A stretch of DNA of 64,000 nucleotides, taken from the NCBI RefSeq assembly GCF_000430805.1, contig NZ_AUMS01000008.1, positions 186,001-250,000 of the forward strand, written 5' to 3'. The stretch is from Chitinilyticum aquatile DSM 21506. Lineage in GTDB: Bacteria > Pseudomonadota > Gammaproteobacteria > Burkholderiales > Chitinibacteraceae. This document shows, one piece after another, positions 15,972-24,528 of this stretch. Each line of letters opens with the position of its first letter. The first letter of the stretch is position 1. The notes beneath the pieces are model-generated. The model saw only the letters and a list, made by a program, of their open reading frames with translations, had not been told where the DNA came from and ran no database searches. The translations under genes and the position numbers were made by a program.

Positions 15972-17408
15972 ATGAAACGCCTCATCGTAGCAACATTGAT
16001 TGCTACCGCTCTGTCCGGTTGCGGTGGCTCAAGCTCAAACAATCAGGGTCCAACGCCCACCCCCACCCCGGCACCTACCGCCAAGAAGAACGTCATCTTC
16101 TTCCTTGGCGACGGCATGGGAATGACAACACTGACCGCAGCGCGGATTTACGCAGTGGGCGAAGATGGCGAACTGACCATCGATACACTGCCGGAAACCG
16201 CGTTCGTGAAAACATTTTCCAATGACGCGCAAGTCACCGACTCTGCACCGTCAATGGCGGCCTACATGACTGGCGTGAAGATGAACAACGAAGTCATCTC
16301 GATGAGCCAGGATACTGTTGCCAAAGAGCCGACAGCCGATCTGACATCGAACTGTGGCAGCAGCAATGGCAAGCCGGTACAAACCCTGCTGGAAATCGCC
16401 AAGGCTGGCGGCTATGGTACGGGCGTTGTTACCAGCACGCGCGTGACCCATGCCACCCCGGCTGCGACTTACGCCCACATCTGTCATCGCGACGCTGAAA
16501 ACGACATCGCCGCCCAGTTCGTTCCGGGTGGTGCGGGCTTCAACACGGCGCTGGGGGATGGCGTCGATGTGCTGTTTGGCGGTGGCCGCCAGTTCTTCCA
16601 GCCGAAAACCGCAGGTGGCAAGCGTGCCGACGGGCGTGACCTGATCGCAGAACTGCAAGCCAAGGGTTACAGCTACGCGGCCGACAAGGCTGCCTTCGAC
16701 AAGCTTGATCCGGCCAAGCCGGGCAAGATGGTCGGTCTCTTTACTGCCAGCCACATGAGCTATGACCTTGACCGTGATGCCGCCAAGGAACCCAGCCTTG
16801 CCGACATGACAACCAAGGCCATTCAAGCCCTGCAGCAAAATCCGAAGGGCTTTTTCCTGATGGTTGAAGGCGGCCGCATCGATCATGCCCTGCACGAAAC
16901 CACCGCGAAGAAAGCACTGCAGGATTCGGTGGCTTTCGACAGTGCCATCAAGGCAGCAATTGCGGAAGTCAAGAAGACCGATCCTGATCTGAAAAACACG
17001 CTGATCGTCGTTACCGCCGACCATGACCATACCCTGGTACTGAACGGCTATGCGGCGCGCACCGGCAAGTCGCAAGCCGGCAAGCCTGGCGTGCTGGGCC
17101 TGCTGCGCAATTACACCGACGGCCAGATCGCCAAGGACAGCGACGGCATGCCCTACACCATCATCGGCTTCGGCAACGGCGAAAACCGCGTTGCCGGCGA
17201 CCGCAAGAGCGTAGCCGCCCTGAGCGACGATGCCGTATTTGCCAATACCTATCACCAGGAAGCAGCCATTCCGGTTGGTGTCGGCAGTGAAACCCACGGG
17301 GGTACCGATGTGTTCCTTGGCGCGATCGGCAGGAATGCCGACCTGTTCGCCGGCACCATCGACAACACCAAGGTATTTGGCCTGATTCGCCAGGCAAGCG
17401 GCTTCTGA
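15972..17408 (+). CDS. alkaline phosphatase, lipoprotein type
   Basis: 478 aa. A lipobox (LSGC, Cys17) and a Pro/Thr linker suggest membrane tethering on the periplasmic side. The PhoA fold is clear: FFLGDGMGMTTLTAARI with the first metal Asp, TDSAPSMAAYMTG with the nucleophile Ser, EGGRIDHALHE, VTADHDHTLVLNGY, and a late SETHGGTD metal His. Releases phosphate from monoesters. The Pho box upstream points to PhoB control in phosphate starvation. The next gene, 22 bp on, is a close paralogue, so a tandem duplication seems likely. Confidence 0.9.
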   Translation: MKRLIVATLIATALSGCGGSSSNNQGPTPTPTPAPTAKKNVIFFLGDGMGMTTLTAARIYAVGEDGELTIDTLPETAFVKTFSNDAQVTDSAPSMAAYMTGVKMNNEVISMSQDTVAKEPTADLTSNCGSSNGKPVQTLLEIAKAGGYGTGVVTSTRVTHATPAATYAHICHRDAENDIAAQFVPGGAGFNTALGDGVDVLFGGGRQFFQPKTAGGKRADGRDLIAELQAKGYSYAADKAAFDKLDPAKPGKMVGLFTASHMSYDLDRDAAKEPSLADMTTKAIQALQQNPKGFFLMVEGGRIDHALHETTAKKALQDSVAFDSAIKAAIAEVKKTDPDLKNTLIVVTADHDHTLVLNGYAARTGKSQAGKPGVLGLLRNYTDGQIAKDSDGMPYTIIGFGNGENRVAGDRKSVAALSDDAVFANTYHQEAAIPVGVGSETHGGTDVFLGAIGRNADLFAGTIDNTKVFGLIRQASGF

Positions 17409-17430
17409 CCGGTTTAAAAGGATAAAGACA

Positions 17431-18837
17431 ATGAAAAAGACCCTGATGGCAACTGCCTGCCTGCTGGCCCTGAGTCAAGGCGCCCAGGCAGCCGGTGAAG
17501 CCAAGAACGTGATTTTCTTCCTCGGCGATGGCATGGGCCCGACTACTGTCACCGCAGCCCGCATCTACAAGTACAAGGAAGAAGGCTTCCTGAATCTGGA
17601 AGTCCTCGACGGCAAGGCGCGCACTGCCCGCGTCAAGACCTACTCCAATGATGCCCAGACGACCGACTCGGCCCCCTCGATGGCCGCCTACATGACCGGC
17701 GTGAAGATGAACAATGAAGTCATCTCGATGTCGCCGGACACCAAGGCTGCCGATGCCAGCGGCAAGGCCTACCTGAATGGCAAGGATGCCACCTGCCCGG
17801 CCGATAATGGCAAGCCGGTCGACACCATTCTGGAAATCGCCAAGAGCAAGGGCAAGGCCGTCGGCGCGGTCACCACGACAACAGTTACACATGCCACTCC
17901 GGCTGCGACCTATGCCCATGTCTGCCATCGCGATGCCGAAAATACCATCGCGGCACAGGCTGTTCCCGGTGGCGCAGGCTACAACGCCAAACTGGGCGAT
18001 GGCCTGGATGTGCTGCTGGGTGGCGGTACGCGCTACTTCAAGCCCAAGGCTGCCGGCGGTGACCGCACCGATGGCCGCGACCTGATCGCCGAAATGAAAA
18101 CCAAGGGTTACGCCTTTGCCGGGACAGGCAGCGAGCTGAATGCGATCGACGCCAAGAAGACCGCCAAGCTCTTCGGTCTTTTCAACAGCAGCCACCTGAA
18201 CTACGAACTGGATCGCGTGAAGAACAAGATCGATGAACCCAGCTTGAAGGACATGACGCTGAAGGCCATCGACGTACTTGGCCAGAACAAGAATGGCTTC
18301 TTCCTAATGGTCGAAGGCGGCCGTATCGACCATGCGCTGCACGGCACCAATGCCAAGCGCGTACTGGATGACACGATTGCCTTCGACGATGCCATCAAGG
18401 CCGCGCTGGATGAAATGCAGAAGCGCGACCCGGGGCTGGCCAATACGCTGATCGTTGTCACTGCCGATCACGACCACACCATGACTTTCAACGGATATGG
18501 CAAGCGCGGCAGCAACATTCTCGGTACCGTGAAGAACTACAAGGATGGCACCGAAATGAAGGACAAGGATGGCAAGAACTACACCACCCTGGTGTTTGGC
18601 AACGGCCCGAACCGCCCTGCCACACGCACCAACCTAGTCGAAGGCGCAGCCGACAAGACGCAGGTGCTGCATGACGACTATCTGCAGGAAACAGCCGTCA
18701 AGCTCTCGTCCGAAACCCATGGCGGTGGCGATGTGAAGCTGTTTGCCGCCGGTGCAGGCTCCGCAGCCAAGACCTTCAAGGGCACCATCGACAACACCAA
18801 GGTCTTTGGTCTGGTGAAGTCTGCCTTCGGTTTCTGA
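17431..18837 (+). CDS. phoA: alkaline phosphatase, soluble periplasmic type
   Basis: 468 aa. Signal peptide MKKTLMATACLLALSQGAQA ends in a clear AxA cleavage site, so the product is free in the periplasm, unlike the lipoprotein paralogue upstream. Motifs repeat those of the paralogue: FFLGDGMGPTTVTAARI, TDSAPSMAAYMTGVKMNNEV, EGGRIDHALHG, VTADHDHTMTFNGYG, SETHGGGD. It sits 22 bp after the first copy and should share its Pho-regulated transcript. The two keep near-identical blocks around the active site but differ in the loop region after the nucleophile and near the C-terminus. A hairpin terminator follows the stop. Confidence 0.9.
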   Translation: MKKTLMATACLLALSQGAQAAGEAKNVIFFLGDGMGPTTVTAARIYKYKEEGFLNLEVLDGKARTARVKTYSNDAQTTDSAPSMAAYMTGVKMNNEVISMSPDTKAADASGKAYLNGKDATCPADNGKPVDTILEIAKSKGKAVGAVTTTTVTHATPAATYAHVCHRDAENTIAAQAVPGGAGYNAKLGDGLDVLLGGGTRYFKPKAAGGDRTDGRDLIAEMKTKGYAFAGTGSELNAIDAKKTAKLFGLFNSSHLNYELDRVKNKIDEPSLKDMTLKAIDVLGQNKNGFFLMVEGGRIDHALHGTNAKRVLDDTIAFDDAIKAALDEMQKRDPGLANTLIVVTADHDHTMTFNGYGKRGSNILGTVKNYKDGTEMKDKDGKNYTTLVFGNGPNRPATRTNLVEGAADKTQVLHDDYLQETAVKLSSETHGGGDVKLFAAGAGSAAKTFKGTIDNTKVFGLVKSAFGF

Positions 18838-18878
18838 TTGCCAGGCACGGTCATCTGCCTCAAGCAGTAATCCATTCT

Positions 18879-18904
18879 GGCGCAGCCTCCGGGCTGCGCC
18901 TTTT
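18879..18904 (+). terminator. terminator after the phosphatase pair
   Basis: GGCGCAGCC-TCC-GGGCTGCGCC stem followed by TTTT. Its T-run ends 18 bp before the next start codon, so the next gene is probably expressed by read-through or from its own promoter. Confidence 0.75.
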
Positions 18905-18921
18905 CATCATTGAGCCAGTCC

Positions 18922-19587
18922 ATGAAAAAAACACTGTTCGTTATCCTTTCCGCATTGCCATTCCCGCTGCTTGCGGCGCCGCCGCTGTCTGCCACCCTCA
19001 CCTATGAAAGCAAAACCCTGACGTCGGATGGCGTACTCAAGCAAACCCGCTTCCAGGAAAAGCTGATCCGCAGCGATCAGGCGGTCTGGACCCAGCGCCT
19101 CATACCCAAGGGCGCGCCGCAACACAACCATGCCGAGGATGATCACGGCCACAAGCACAATCTGAATTTTGCACTGGACGGGAAGTTGATCGATCGCGAT
19201 GCGAAGGGCACCTTGCGCCTGCGTTATGTTCGCAGCGAGGACAAGACCATCATCGAGCCACGCCCGACCGAATACGGCATGATGGGCTTTGACGGTTCCT
19301 GGGAGCATGCCTACTACCTGCTGGATCGCAATGATCTGAAAAAGATGAAGGCACTGGACAGGGCGGCGCCGGCCAACAGCCGCTGGTATGAACTGCGCAA
19401 CCCACAACGCTATACGCTGGTGCTGTGGGACAGCCGGCTCGAGTTGCCGCGCAGCATTGAAACCGGCAACAGCAATGGCACGTTCAGCAATCGCATCACG
19501 ATCGAGCCGGGAACGGCACCAGGAACACTCCCCTGGCAGACCCTGCAAGGCTATCGCACCATTGCCTACGAGGACCTGCTCGACTGA
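18922..19587 (+). CDS. periplasmic hypothetical protein, His-rich
   Basis: 221 aa. Signal peptide MKKTLFVILSALPFPLLAA. The mature part is hydrophilic and beta-rich, with one His/Asp cluster near residue 80 (HNHAEDDHGHKH) that looks metal-binding. No family recognised. Its position right after the phosphatases suggests an envelope role and perhaps metal supply to them, but that is inference from context only. The ATG at 18922 is preferred over an upstream TTG. Convergent with the type II secretion operon. Confidence 0.6.
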   Translation: MKKTLFVILSALPFPLLAAPPLSATLTYESKTLTSDGVLKQTRFQEKLIRSDQAVWTQRLIPKGAPQHNHAEDDHGHKHNLNFALDGKLIDRDAKGTLRLRYVRSEDKTIIEPRPTEYGMMGFDGSWEHAYYLLDRNDLKKMKALDRAAPANSRWYELRNPQRYTLVLWDSRLELPRSIETGNSNGTFSNRITIEPGTAPGTLPWQTLQGYRTIAYEDLLD

Positions 19588-19624
19588 AGCGCAATTCGCT
19601 GGCCAAGTATTTAATAAATCATAT

Positions 19625-19670
19625 GTATATTGCTGCACAGCTTATTCATAAAAGGCTGCAGCAATATACC
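19625..19670 (+). repeat. GTAT/ATAC palindromic repeat, copy 5
   Basis: Arms GTATATTGCTGCACAGC and GGCTGCAGCAATATACC around TTATTCATAAAA, nearly perfect pairing. It sits between two convergent genes and is the best-preserved copy in the window. Confidence 0.7.
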
Positions 19671-19694
19671 CTAGCAATTACTTCTTCCCGCATC

Positions 19695-20516
19695 TCAGTT
19701 CCCCTGAATCAGCAGGCCGTATTTCTGTCCGCCACGCCGCAATTGCAAGCGCGTTTGCGCCGAATTGGTCACGGACTGGATCAGCAGCGATATGTCCTGC
19801 CGCTGCCGCAGCGGCTGCTCATTGATCGTTTCAATGATGTCTCCAGGCTGCAGTCCAAGATCGCCCAGCAAGCGATTGGCCTTCTGCAACCGCAGGCCGG
19901 GATTGGCCTCGGTGAGCCAGGAACTCCAGTCGCTGAGATTGATATCCCCGATGGTTGCCAGCAAGTCACTGCGCGAAACCGTGTGAGCGGGCAGCATCGG
20001 CAGCTTCCCTGCGGCGGCCGACGCTGCCGGAGCCGGCTCCGACGCGCGCGGGGCCTCTGTTGCCGCACTCGGCACCAGGCCAGCCCGCAAGGGCAACTCC
20101 TGCCCGCCTTCGAGGATCAGACGGTCCCGTTCGATCGCCTGCACGATGATGCCCTCGTTGTCGCCCGGCCGCAGAACGATGGCCTTGCCATCGCGCAGTG
20201 CCAATGCAAACGGCTGCGGTCCTGCTACCAGCGCACGCAGCTCCAGTCCGCCGATTGCGCTCGCCACAGCTTGCGCCTCGTCCACACCGCTTGCCGCGTC
20301 AGCCTGTGCGGCACCAAACCAGCTGTGGCGGATGCTGATGCTGCGTAGCGGTTGCGGAGCACGCAACTGGCCGCCCTGGGCGGCAAGCGCCCAGAACCAG
20401 ATCAGCTTCACTGCCAGCAAGAGCAGCAGGAAAGCCCCCAGGCGGTTAAGCCAGCGCCCCCAGTCAAGCGCTGGCAGGCGCGGCAGAATGCGGTGGATTC
20501 GGGGCAACAACATCAT
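19695..20516 (-). CDS. gspC: type II secretion system protein C (PDZ-type)
   Basis: 273 aa inner-membrane/periplasmic clamp protein. One N-terminal membrane segment (FLLLLLAVKLIWFWALAAQ, about residues 32-50), then the HR domain (IVLRPGDNEGIIVQAIERDRLIL). A linker rich in Ala/Pro leads to a C-terminal PDZ-like domain (LGLQPGDIIETINEQPL). It links the secretin GspD to the inner-membrane platform and helps select substrates. Start at ATG 20516 (a second ATG follows at 20513), overlapping the gspK stop as ATGA. It is the last gene of the operon, while in most systems gspC comes first. Confidence 0.85.
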   Translation of the reverse strand: MMLLPRIHRILPRLPALDWGRWLNRLGAFLLLLLAVKLIWFWALAAQGGQLRAPQPLRSISIRHSWFGAAQADAASGVDEAQAVASAIGGLELRALVAGPQPFALALRDGKAIVLRPGDNEGIIVQAIERDRLILEGGQELPLRAGLVPSAATEAPRASEPAPAASAAAGKLPMLPAHTVSRSDLLATIGDINLSDWSSWLTEANPGLRLQKANRLLGDLGLQPGDIIETINEQPLRQRQDISLLIQSVTNSAQTRLQLRRGGQKYGLLIQGN

Positions 20517-21355
20517 GGCAGACTACTCTCGGTCGGGAATTGGTCAAGAATGGCAGGCACCGGCCTGGCACGATCAAGCAGGTAGTTTTCGCTGAGGCGT
20601 ATCTGCCCGAGCTCCACGTCGATACGGGCTACCACATAGCGCGAACTCACACCCAGAGGCCAGCGGGCTGGCTCGGCACAGGCACAGGCCAGCTGGAAAT
20701 CCGCCAGCGTTTCGAAGCGGCGCAGACTGGTCAGCCAGCCCTGTGCGGTACTGGCGGACAAGCCCGGCTGCACGACCGCCAGCAACTCCGGCTGCGCGAA
20801 ATTGATATTGACGGGGCTGTCTTCGGGCAGCCATGTCAGCACAGGGCGCAGGCGCTGAATGTCGGCACTGCTGATGCCGGCTTCGGCCAGGAGACCAGGC
20901 AGACGCAAGGGAGAGGGCCGCCTCCCCGGCAACAAGGGCAGCAGCACGTCAAGCCGGCAAGATACGCCAAGACGTGTGCAGATTTCGCTCAATATCTGCT
21001 TGCGCTCCAGACGTATCCCCCCCGACTCATCCAGCAGCATCGACAGATTCAAGCGCCCCTGTTCATCGCTGATCTGGCCGCGTGCCCGGGCGCTGTCGAC
21101 ATTGATTGCCGGCGAAGGCAGAGTCCAGATTTCGCTGCGGTCATCAATCTGGCTGCGGGCGGCATCATCGCGCAGGGTAAGACGCGCGAGGTCCAGTGCG
21201 GAGCGCGCAATACTGCGCGTCATGGCCAGATCCTGCTGGTTGCCGATCTGCCGCAGCCACAGCGATTGCCGCCACATGAGCCAGGACACGCCGGTGGCAA
21301 TCAGCGCGGCAATCACCATTGCGACAACAATCGCCAGTCCACGCTGCGACCTCAT
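20513..21355 (-). CDS. gspK: type II secretion minor pseudopilin K
   Basis: 280 aa, the largest pseudopilin. The prepilin signal is short: MRSQRG followed by the hydrophobic helix LAIVVAMVIAALIATGVSWLMW, then a long periplasmic domain with DEQGRLNLSMLLDE and a C-terminal SRYVVARIDVELG strand. GspK caps the pseudopilus tip with GspI and GspJ. It lacks the Phe+1/Glu+5 pattern, as is usual for K. The ATG overlaps the gspJ stop (ATGA). Confidence 0.85.
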   Translation of the reverse strand: MRSQRGLAIVVAMVIAALIATGVSWLMWRQSLWLRQIGNQQDLAMTRSIARSALDLARLTLRDDAARSQIDDRSEIWTLPSPAINVDSARARGQISDEQGRLNLSMLLDESGGIRLERKQILSEICTRLGVSCRLDVLLPLLPGRRPSPLRLPGLLAEAGISSADIQRLRPVLTWLPEDSPVNINFAQPELLAVVQPGLSASTAQGWLTSLRRFETLADFQLACACAEPARWPLGVSSRYVVARIDVELGQIRLSENYLLDRARPVPAILDQFPTESSLP

Positions 21356-21867
21356 CGCAGTACCACCCATCGCTCGTAACTGCGTGGCGGGCTATCCGGA
21401 TAGCGGCCGGGAACGGAAACCTGATAGCGCACAGCCAGCGGAGCCGACGCCTCGTGCCACTCCCCCTGCCACTGCTGGCGGGCGTCCAGATAGGCCAGTT
21501 GCCAGTCACGCGCCGGAGCCAGCATCTCCACCTCGCTGGCATCACGCACCCGCCAGTAACCCTGCGCCACCCCATGCTCCAGTCGCTCGGGGCCGCGCTC
21601 GATCGCCACCTGGCTTGCGTCGCCACTGACCCGGTCGGCGTGGCGCAGGCCATCCGCGAACAGCTCCATCGCGGCATTGAGACGCTGCCAGTTTTCGACC
21701 TCGGCCTCGGTCGCGGCCAGATGGCTCTGGATGCGATTCAGCCCGCTAAAGGCCAGCGTCGACAACACCGCCATCACGGCCAGCCCGACCAGCAATTCCA
21801 GCAGCGTGAAGCCGGCACAAGGCAGCGCCAAGTGATGCCGGAAGTCAGCGCGGGACATTGGATACAT
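21352..21867 (-). CDS. gspJ: type II secretion minor pseudopilin J
   Basis: 171 aa. Prepilin cleavage motif CAG/FTLLELLVGLAVMAVL with Glu+5, then a periplasmic domain ending YERWVVLR. Part of the pseudopilus tip complex with I and K. Start drawn at ATG 21867; ATG 21858 gives a more usual leader of 16 residues, and both overlap the 3' end of gspI. Cleavage needs a prepilin peptidase (GspO/PilD) that is not in this operon. Confidence 0.85.
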   Translation of the reverse strand: MYPMSRADFRHHLALPCAGFTLLELLVGLAVMAVLSTLAFSGLNRIQSHLAATEAEVENWQRLNAAMELFADGLRHADRVSGDASQVAIERGPERLEHGVAQGYWRVRDASEVEMLAPARDWQLAYLDARQQWQGEWHEASAPLAVRYQVSVPGRYPDSPPRSYERWVVLR

Positions 21868-22219
21868 ACCCGGTCAGCCGGGCCAGCGCATAGTCGCTAC
21901 CCGGAACGTGCACGCGCAAATCGACGCGGCGAAAACTGTAATTGGGCGTAGCGCTGACGTCCTGCTCCCAGACCAGTTCGATGTCCCCCTGCCGCACCGT
22001 GCCACTGCTGCTGCCCACCTCGGGCAAGACCGCAGCAACGGTCAGCTCGGCCAGGCGGTTTTCCGCCACCCACAGGGCGACGGTACGCATGCGCAAGTTT
22101 GCCGCACCGTCGATGCCTGCCAGCACCGCCTTGCTGCCGGCAGCAAAGGCAATGGCGATGATGGCGAGCGCCACCAGTACCTCCAGCAGGGTGAAGCCGC
22201 GTTCAGCCTTCACGCACAT
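21845..22219 (-). CDS. gspI: type II secretion minor pseudopilin I
   Basis: 124 aa. Leader MCVKAERG then FTLLEVLVALAIIAIAFAAG with Glu+5. The conserved WVAENRLAEL segment, typical of GspI, follows. The ATG at 22219 has an excellent GGGAGG site 5 nt upstream; open frame upstream of it is not conserved. Overlaps gspH by 17 bp and gspJ by up to 23 bp, so the pseudopilin genes are translationally coupled. Confidence 0.87.
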   Translation of the reverse strand: MCVKAERGFTLLEVLVALAIIAIAFAAGSKAVLAGIDGAANLRMRTVALWVAENRLAELTVAAVLPEVGSSSGTVRQGDIELVWEQDVSATPNYSFRRVDLRVHVPGSDYALARLTGYVSNVPR

Positions 22220-22700
22220 CAACACCTCCCAGCCGGGTGCCACAGAGCTGGCGACGGCTGCCTGCCTCATGCCGCAGGCTGATGCAAAAACGTGGCGTAA
22301 TGCCCTGCGGGCGGTAAATGATCTTCTCGCCCTCCAGCCCCGCGCGACCTTCCAGCAGCAGACCTTCCAGACGCATGCCTTCGGGGAGGCGGCGCGGACG
22401 CAGGGTCTCTCCTTCAATCAGCGCCCAGTCCGGCCCCTGCCAGCGCCAGAATCGGTATTGCTGGCCGGCAAAGCTGACAGCAATCACCTGCGCGCTCTGG
22501 ATCGATTCAATGCGCGCCTGCCGCAGCAGCAGTTCCAGTCGCCGGCTTTCCTCAGCCAGCTGTTGCGCCGGCGAAGGCAGCAGGCGGGGAGCAAGCAGAC
22601 TGCCAAGAATGGCAATGATGGCCATGACCACCAAGACTTCCAGCAGTGTCATGCCGCAGACATGCTTGCGCATGCCATCCCGTCGCGTACTCGTGCGCAT
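22203..22700 (-). CDS. gspH: type II secretion minor pseudopilin H
   Basis: 165 aa. Leader of about 16 residues ending KHVCG, then MTLLEVLVVMAIIAILGSLL, where Met rather than Phe follows the cleavage Gly. The periplasmic part has QQLAEESRRLELLLRQAR and GQQYRFWRW, the usual GspH features. The ATG at 22700 lies behind GGGAGGA; a GTG at 22706 is too close to that site. Two bases after the gspG stop. Confidence 0.85.
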   Translation of the reverse strand: MRTSTRRDGMRKHVCGMTLLEVLVVMAIIAILGSLLAPRLLPSPAQQLAEESRRLELLLRQARIESIQSAQVIAVSFAGQQYRFWRWQGPDWALIEGETLRPRRLPEGMRLEGLLLEGRAGLEGEKIIYRPQGITPRFCISLRHEAGSRRQLCGTRLGGVDVREG

Positions 22701-22702
22701 GC

Positions 22703-23122
22703 TCACTCCTCCCAGCTGCCCAGATCAGCCGCATGCCCCTCGCCGCCACGCCGGCCGTCACTGCCCAGAGTCATGATGTCGATTTCGCCCATGAGGCCGG
22801 GATTCAGATAGACATAGGGCTGCCCCCAGGGATCACGCGGCATGCGCTCGAGATAGCCACCGGGCTTCCAGTTGGGCGGCTGCGGCGCGGCTTCCGGTTT
22901 TTTCACCAGTGCTTCCAGCCCCTGCGCGGCACTGGGATAGGCGCCATTGTCGAGTTTGTAAAGCCGCAAGGCCTGCACGATGGTCTGCATGTCGGCGCGA
23001 GCGGCCTGCACGCGTGCCTGGTCGGGCTTGTCAATCAGGCGTGGCGCAACAATCGACACCAGCAGCGCGAGGATCAGCAGCACCACCAGCAATTCCAGCA
23101 GGGTGAAACCGCGACTGCCCAC
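22703..23122 (-). CDS. gspG: type II secretion major pseudopilin G
   Basis: 139 aa from the GTG at 23122, giving a five-residue leader VGSRG and then FTLLELLVVLLILALLVSIV. The family hallmarks ALRLYKLDNGAYPSAAQGLEALV, DPWGQPYVYLNPG and a C-terminal LGSDGRRGGEG (calcium-binding loop) are all present. An in-frame ATG at 23236 overlaps the gspF stop but would add 38 unconserved residues. That extra stretch contains a REP-type palindrome. GTG 23122 has AAGG upstream and gives the family length. Forms the pseudopilus shaft. Confidence 0.87.
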   Translation of the reverse strand: MGSRGFTLLELLVVLLILALLVSIVAPRLIDKPDQARVQAARADMQTIVQALRLYKLDNGAYPSAAQGLEALVKKPEAAPQPPNWKPGGYLERMPRDPWGQPYVYLNPGLMGEIDIMTLGSDGRRGGEGHAADLGSWEE

Positions 23123-23180
23123 ACCACCCTTGCAGGCTTCGGATTGCGCTGCGGCGAGTTTGCGCGTGCAACCCTGTTGA

Positions 23181-23208
23181 TCGCGAGCAGGCTTGCTCCT
23201 GCGGCTTG
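23181..23208 (-). repeat. REP-like palindrome between gspF and gspG
   Basis: On the minus strand it reads GCCGCAGGAGCAAGCCTGCT followed by CGCGATC. This closely resembles the Pseudomonas REP unit (GTAGGAGCGAGCTTGCTCGCGA). It occupies the 113-bp gap between gspF and the chosen gspG start. Only one copy was noticed in the window. Confidence 0.55.
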
Positions 23209-23235
23209 AAACATCACCTGGCCGACTTAATCGCA

Positions 23236-24528
23236 TCAGCGCACCATTTCGTTGATCTCGAACACCGGCATCAGGATGGCCAGCACGATGAACAGCACCA
23301 GCAATCCCATCACCAGCACCAGTGCAGGTCCCAGCAGACTGGTCAGCACGTTCACACGCTCTTCCAGTTCGCGGTTCATCTGCTGGCTGGAACGCTCCAG
23401 CATCGCCGGCAGCTCGCCGGTTGCCTCGCCACTGCGCACCATGTGGATCAGCACTGCAGGGAAGAGGCAGCTGGCAGCCAGTGCGCGCGACAGCAGCACG
23501 CCCCCCTGCACGTCCTGCGTCACCTTGCGGATGCCGGCCTGCAGATAGCGGTTGGCAATCACGTCACCGGCAGCCTCCAGTGCGGTAAGAATACCCACGC
23601 CGCTGCGAGTGAGAATGGCGAGCGTGCTGGCAAAACGTGCGGTATCGGAAAGGCGCAGCAGACGCCCGAACAGCGGCAGGCGCAGGAGCGCGCCCGACCA
23701 GCGCAGCGCCAGCTCGCGCGAGCGGCGCACGCTGGTACCAGCCAGTATGCCGGCCAGCAGGCTGCCCGCCAGCAGCGGTACGCCCCAGTCACGCAGCCCG
23801 CCACTGACCGCCATCAGAATGCGCGTTGGCAGCGGCAGCACGCCACGCTGGGCAAACACCCCCACCATCTGCGGCACCACCCAGAGCATGAGGCCGGAAA
23901 CGATCAGCAAGGACACGACCGCCACGACGGCCGGGTAGACCAGCGCGGCCAGCACCTTGCTTTCCGTTGCGCCACGCGCCTCGAAATGCTCGGCCAGCTT
24001 GTCCATCACCTGCGGCAGCCGGCCGGACAGCTCGCCGGCGTGGATCACCGCGCGGCACAGCGCGGGAAAGCGCGCGCCGCCGGGCTGGCCGTGGGCATGC
24101 CCCGCAAAGGCCTGCGCCAACGTGGCACCGCCACGAATGGCCTCGCGCATCGCAGCCGCCTGCTGCCGGGTCTGCGCATCCTCGTCGTCATCGGCCAGCA
24201 CCACCAGCGCCTGCTCGACGGTGAGGCCCGATTGCAGGAGCGAGGCCAGCTGGCGCACATAGCGCGTCACCTGCCGCTGGCCAAGCCGCGCCGGACTGCG
24301 TGCAATGAGCGTGCCATCACCGCGTGCGGGGGTCAGCCGCGTCACCCACAGCCCCTGGCGCACGGCAGCCGCGCGCGCCTGTTCTGCATCGCTGGCAACC
24401 AGCTTCAGCCGGACTTCCTGCCCCTGGGCATCCAGCGCGTCCACGCGCCACCAGCCGCTGCTGCGAGCGACCGGCAACATACCCCTTAACCCATCCAGCA
24501 TCGAACCCAATTTCTTCAAAGGCTCCAC
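23236..24528 (-). CDS. gspF: type II secretion inner-membrane platform protein F
   Basis: 430 aa. Two homologous halves each end in a hydrophobic hairpin: TRYVRQLASLLQSGLTVEQAL plus VVAVVSLLIVSGLMLWVVPQMV, then FASTLAILTRSGVGILTALE plus LVLVMGLLVLFIVLAILMPV. This is the polytopic platform that GspE drives. Start drawn at GTG 24528 behind GGGGGT. ATG 24480 would give 414 aa, closer to the family, whose conserved part begins at WWRVDALDAQG. Overlaps the gspN end by 13 bp. Confidence 0.85.
   Translation of the reverse strand: MEPLKKLGSMLDGLRGMLPVARSSGWWRVDALDAQGQEVRLKLVASDAEQARAAAVRQGLWVTRLTPARGDGTLIARSPARLGQRQVTRYVRQLASLLQSGLTVEQALVVLADDDEDAQTRQQAAAMREAIRGGATLAQAFAGHAHGQPGGARFPALCRAVIHAGELSGRLPQVMDKLAEHFEARGATESKVLAALVYPAVVAVVSLLIVSGLMLWVVPQMVGVFAQRGVLPLPTRILMAVSGGLRDWGVPLLAGSLLAGILAGTSVRRSRELALRWSGALLRLPLFGRLLRLSDTARFASTLAILTRSGVGILTALEAAGDVIANRYLQAGIRKVTQDVQGGVLLSRALAASCLFPAVLIHMVRSGEATGELPAMLERSSQQMNRELEERVNVLTSLLGPALVLVMGLLVLFIVLAILMPVFEINEMVR

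Noticed and set aside
15972-18837. The phosphatase pair as an assembly duplication
   Set aside because: The two genes differ in signal type and in many codons and residues, so this is an old paralogy, not an artefact.
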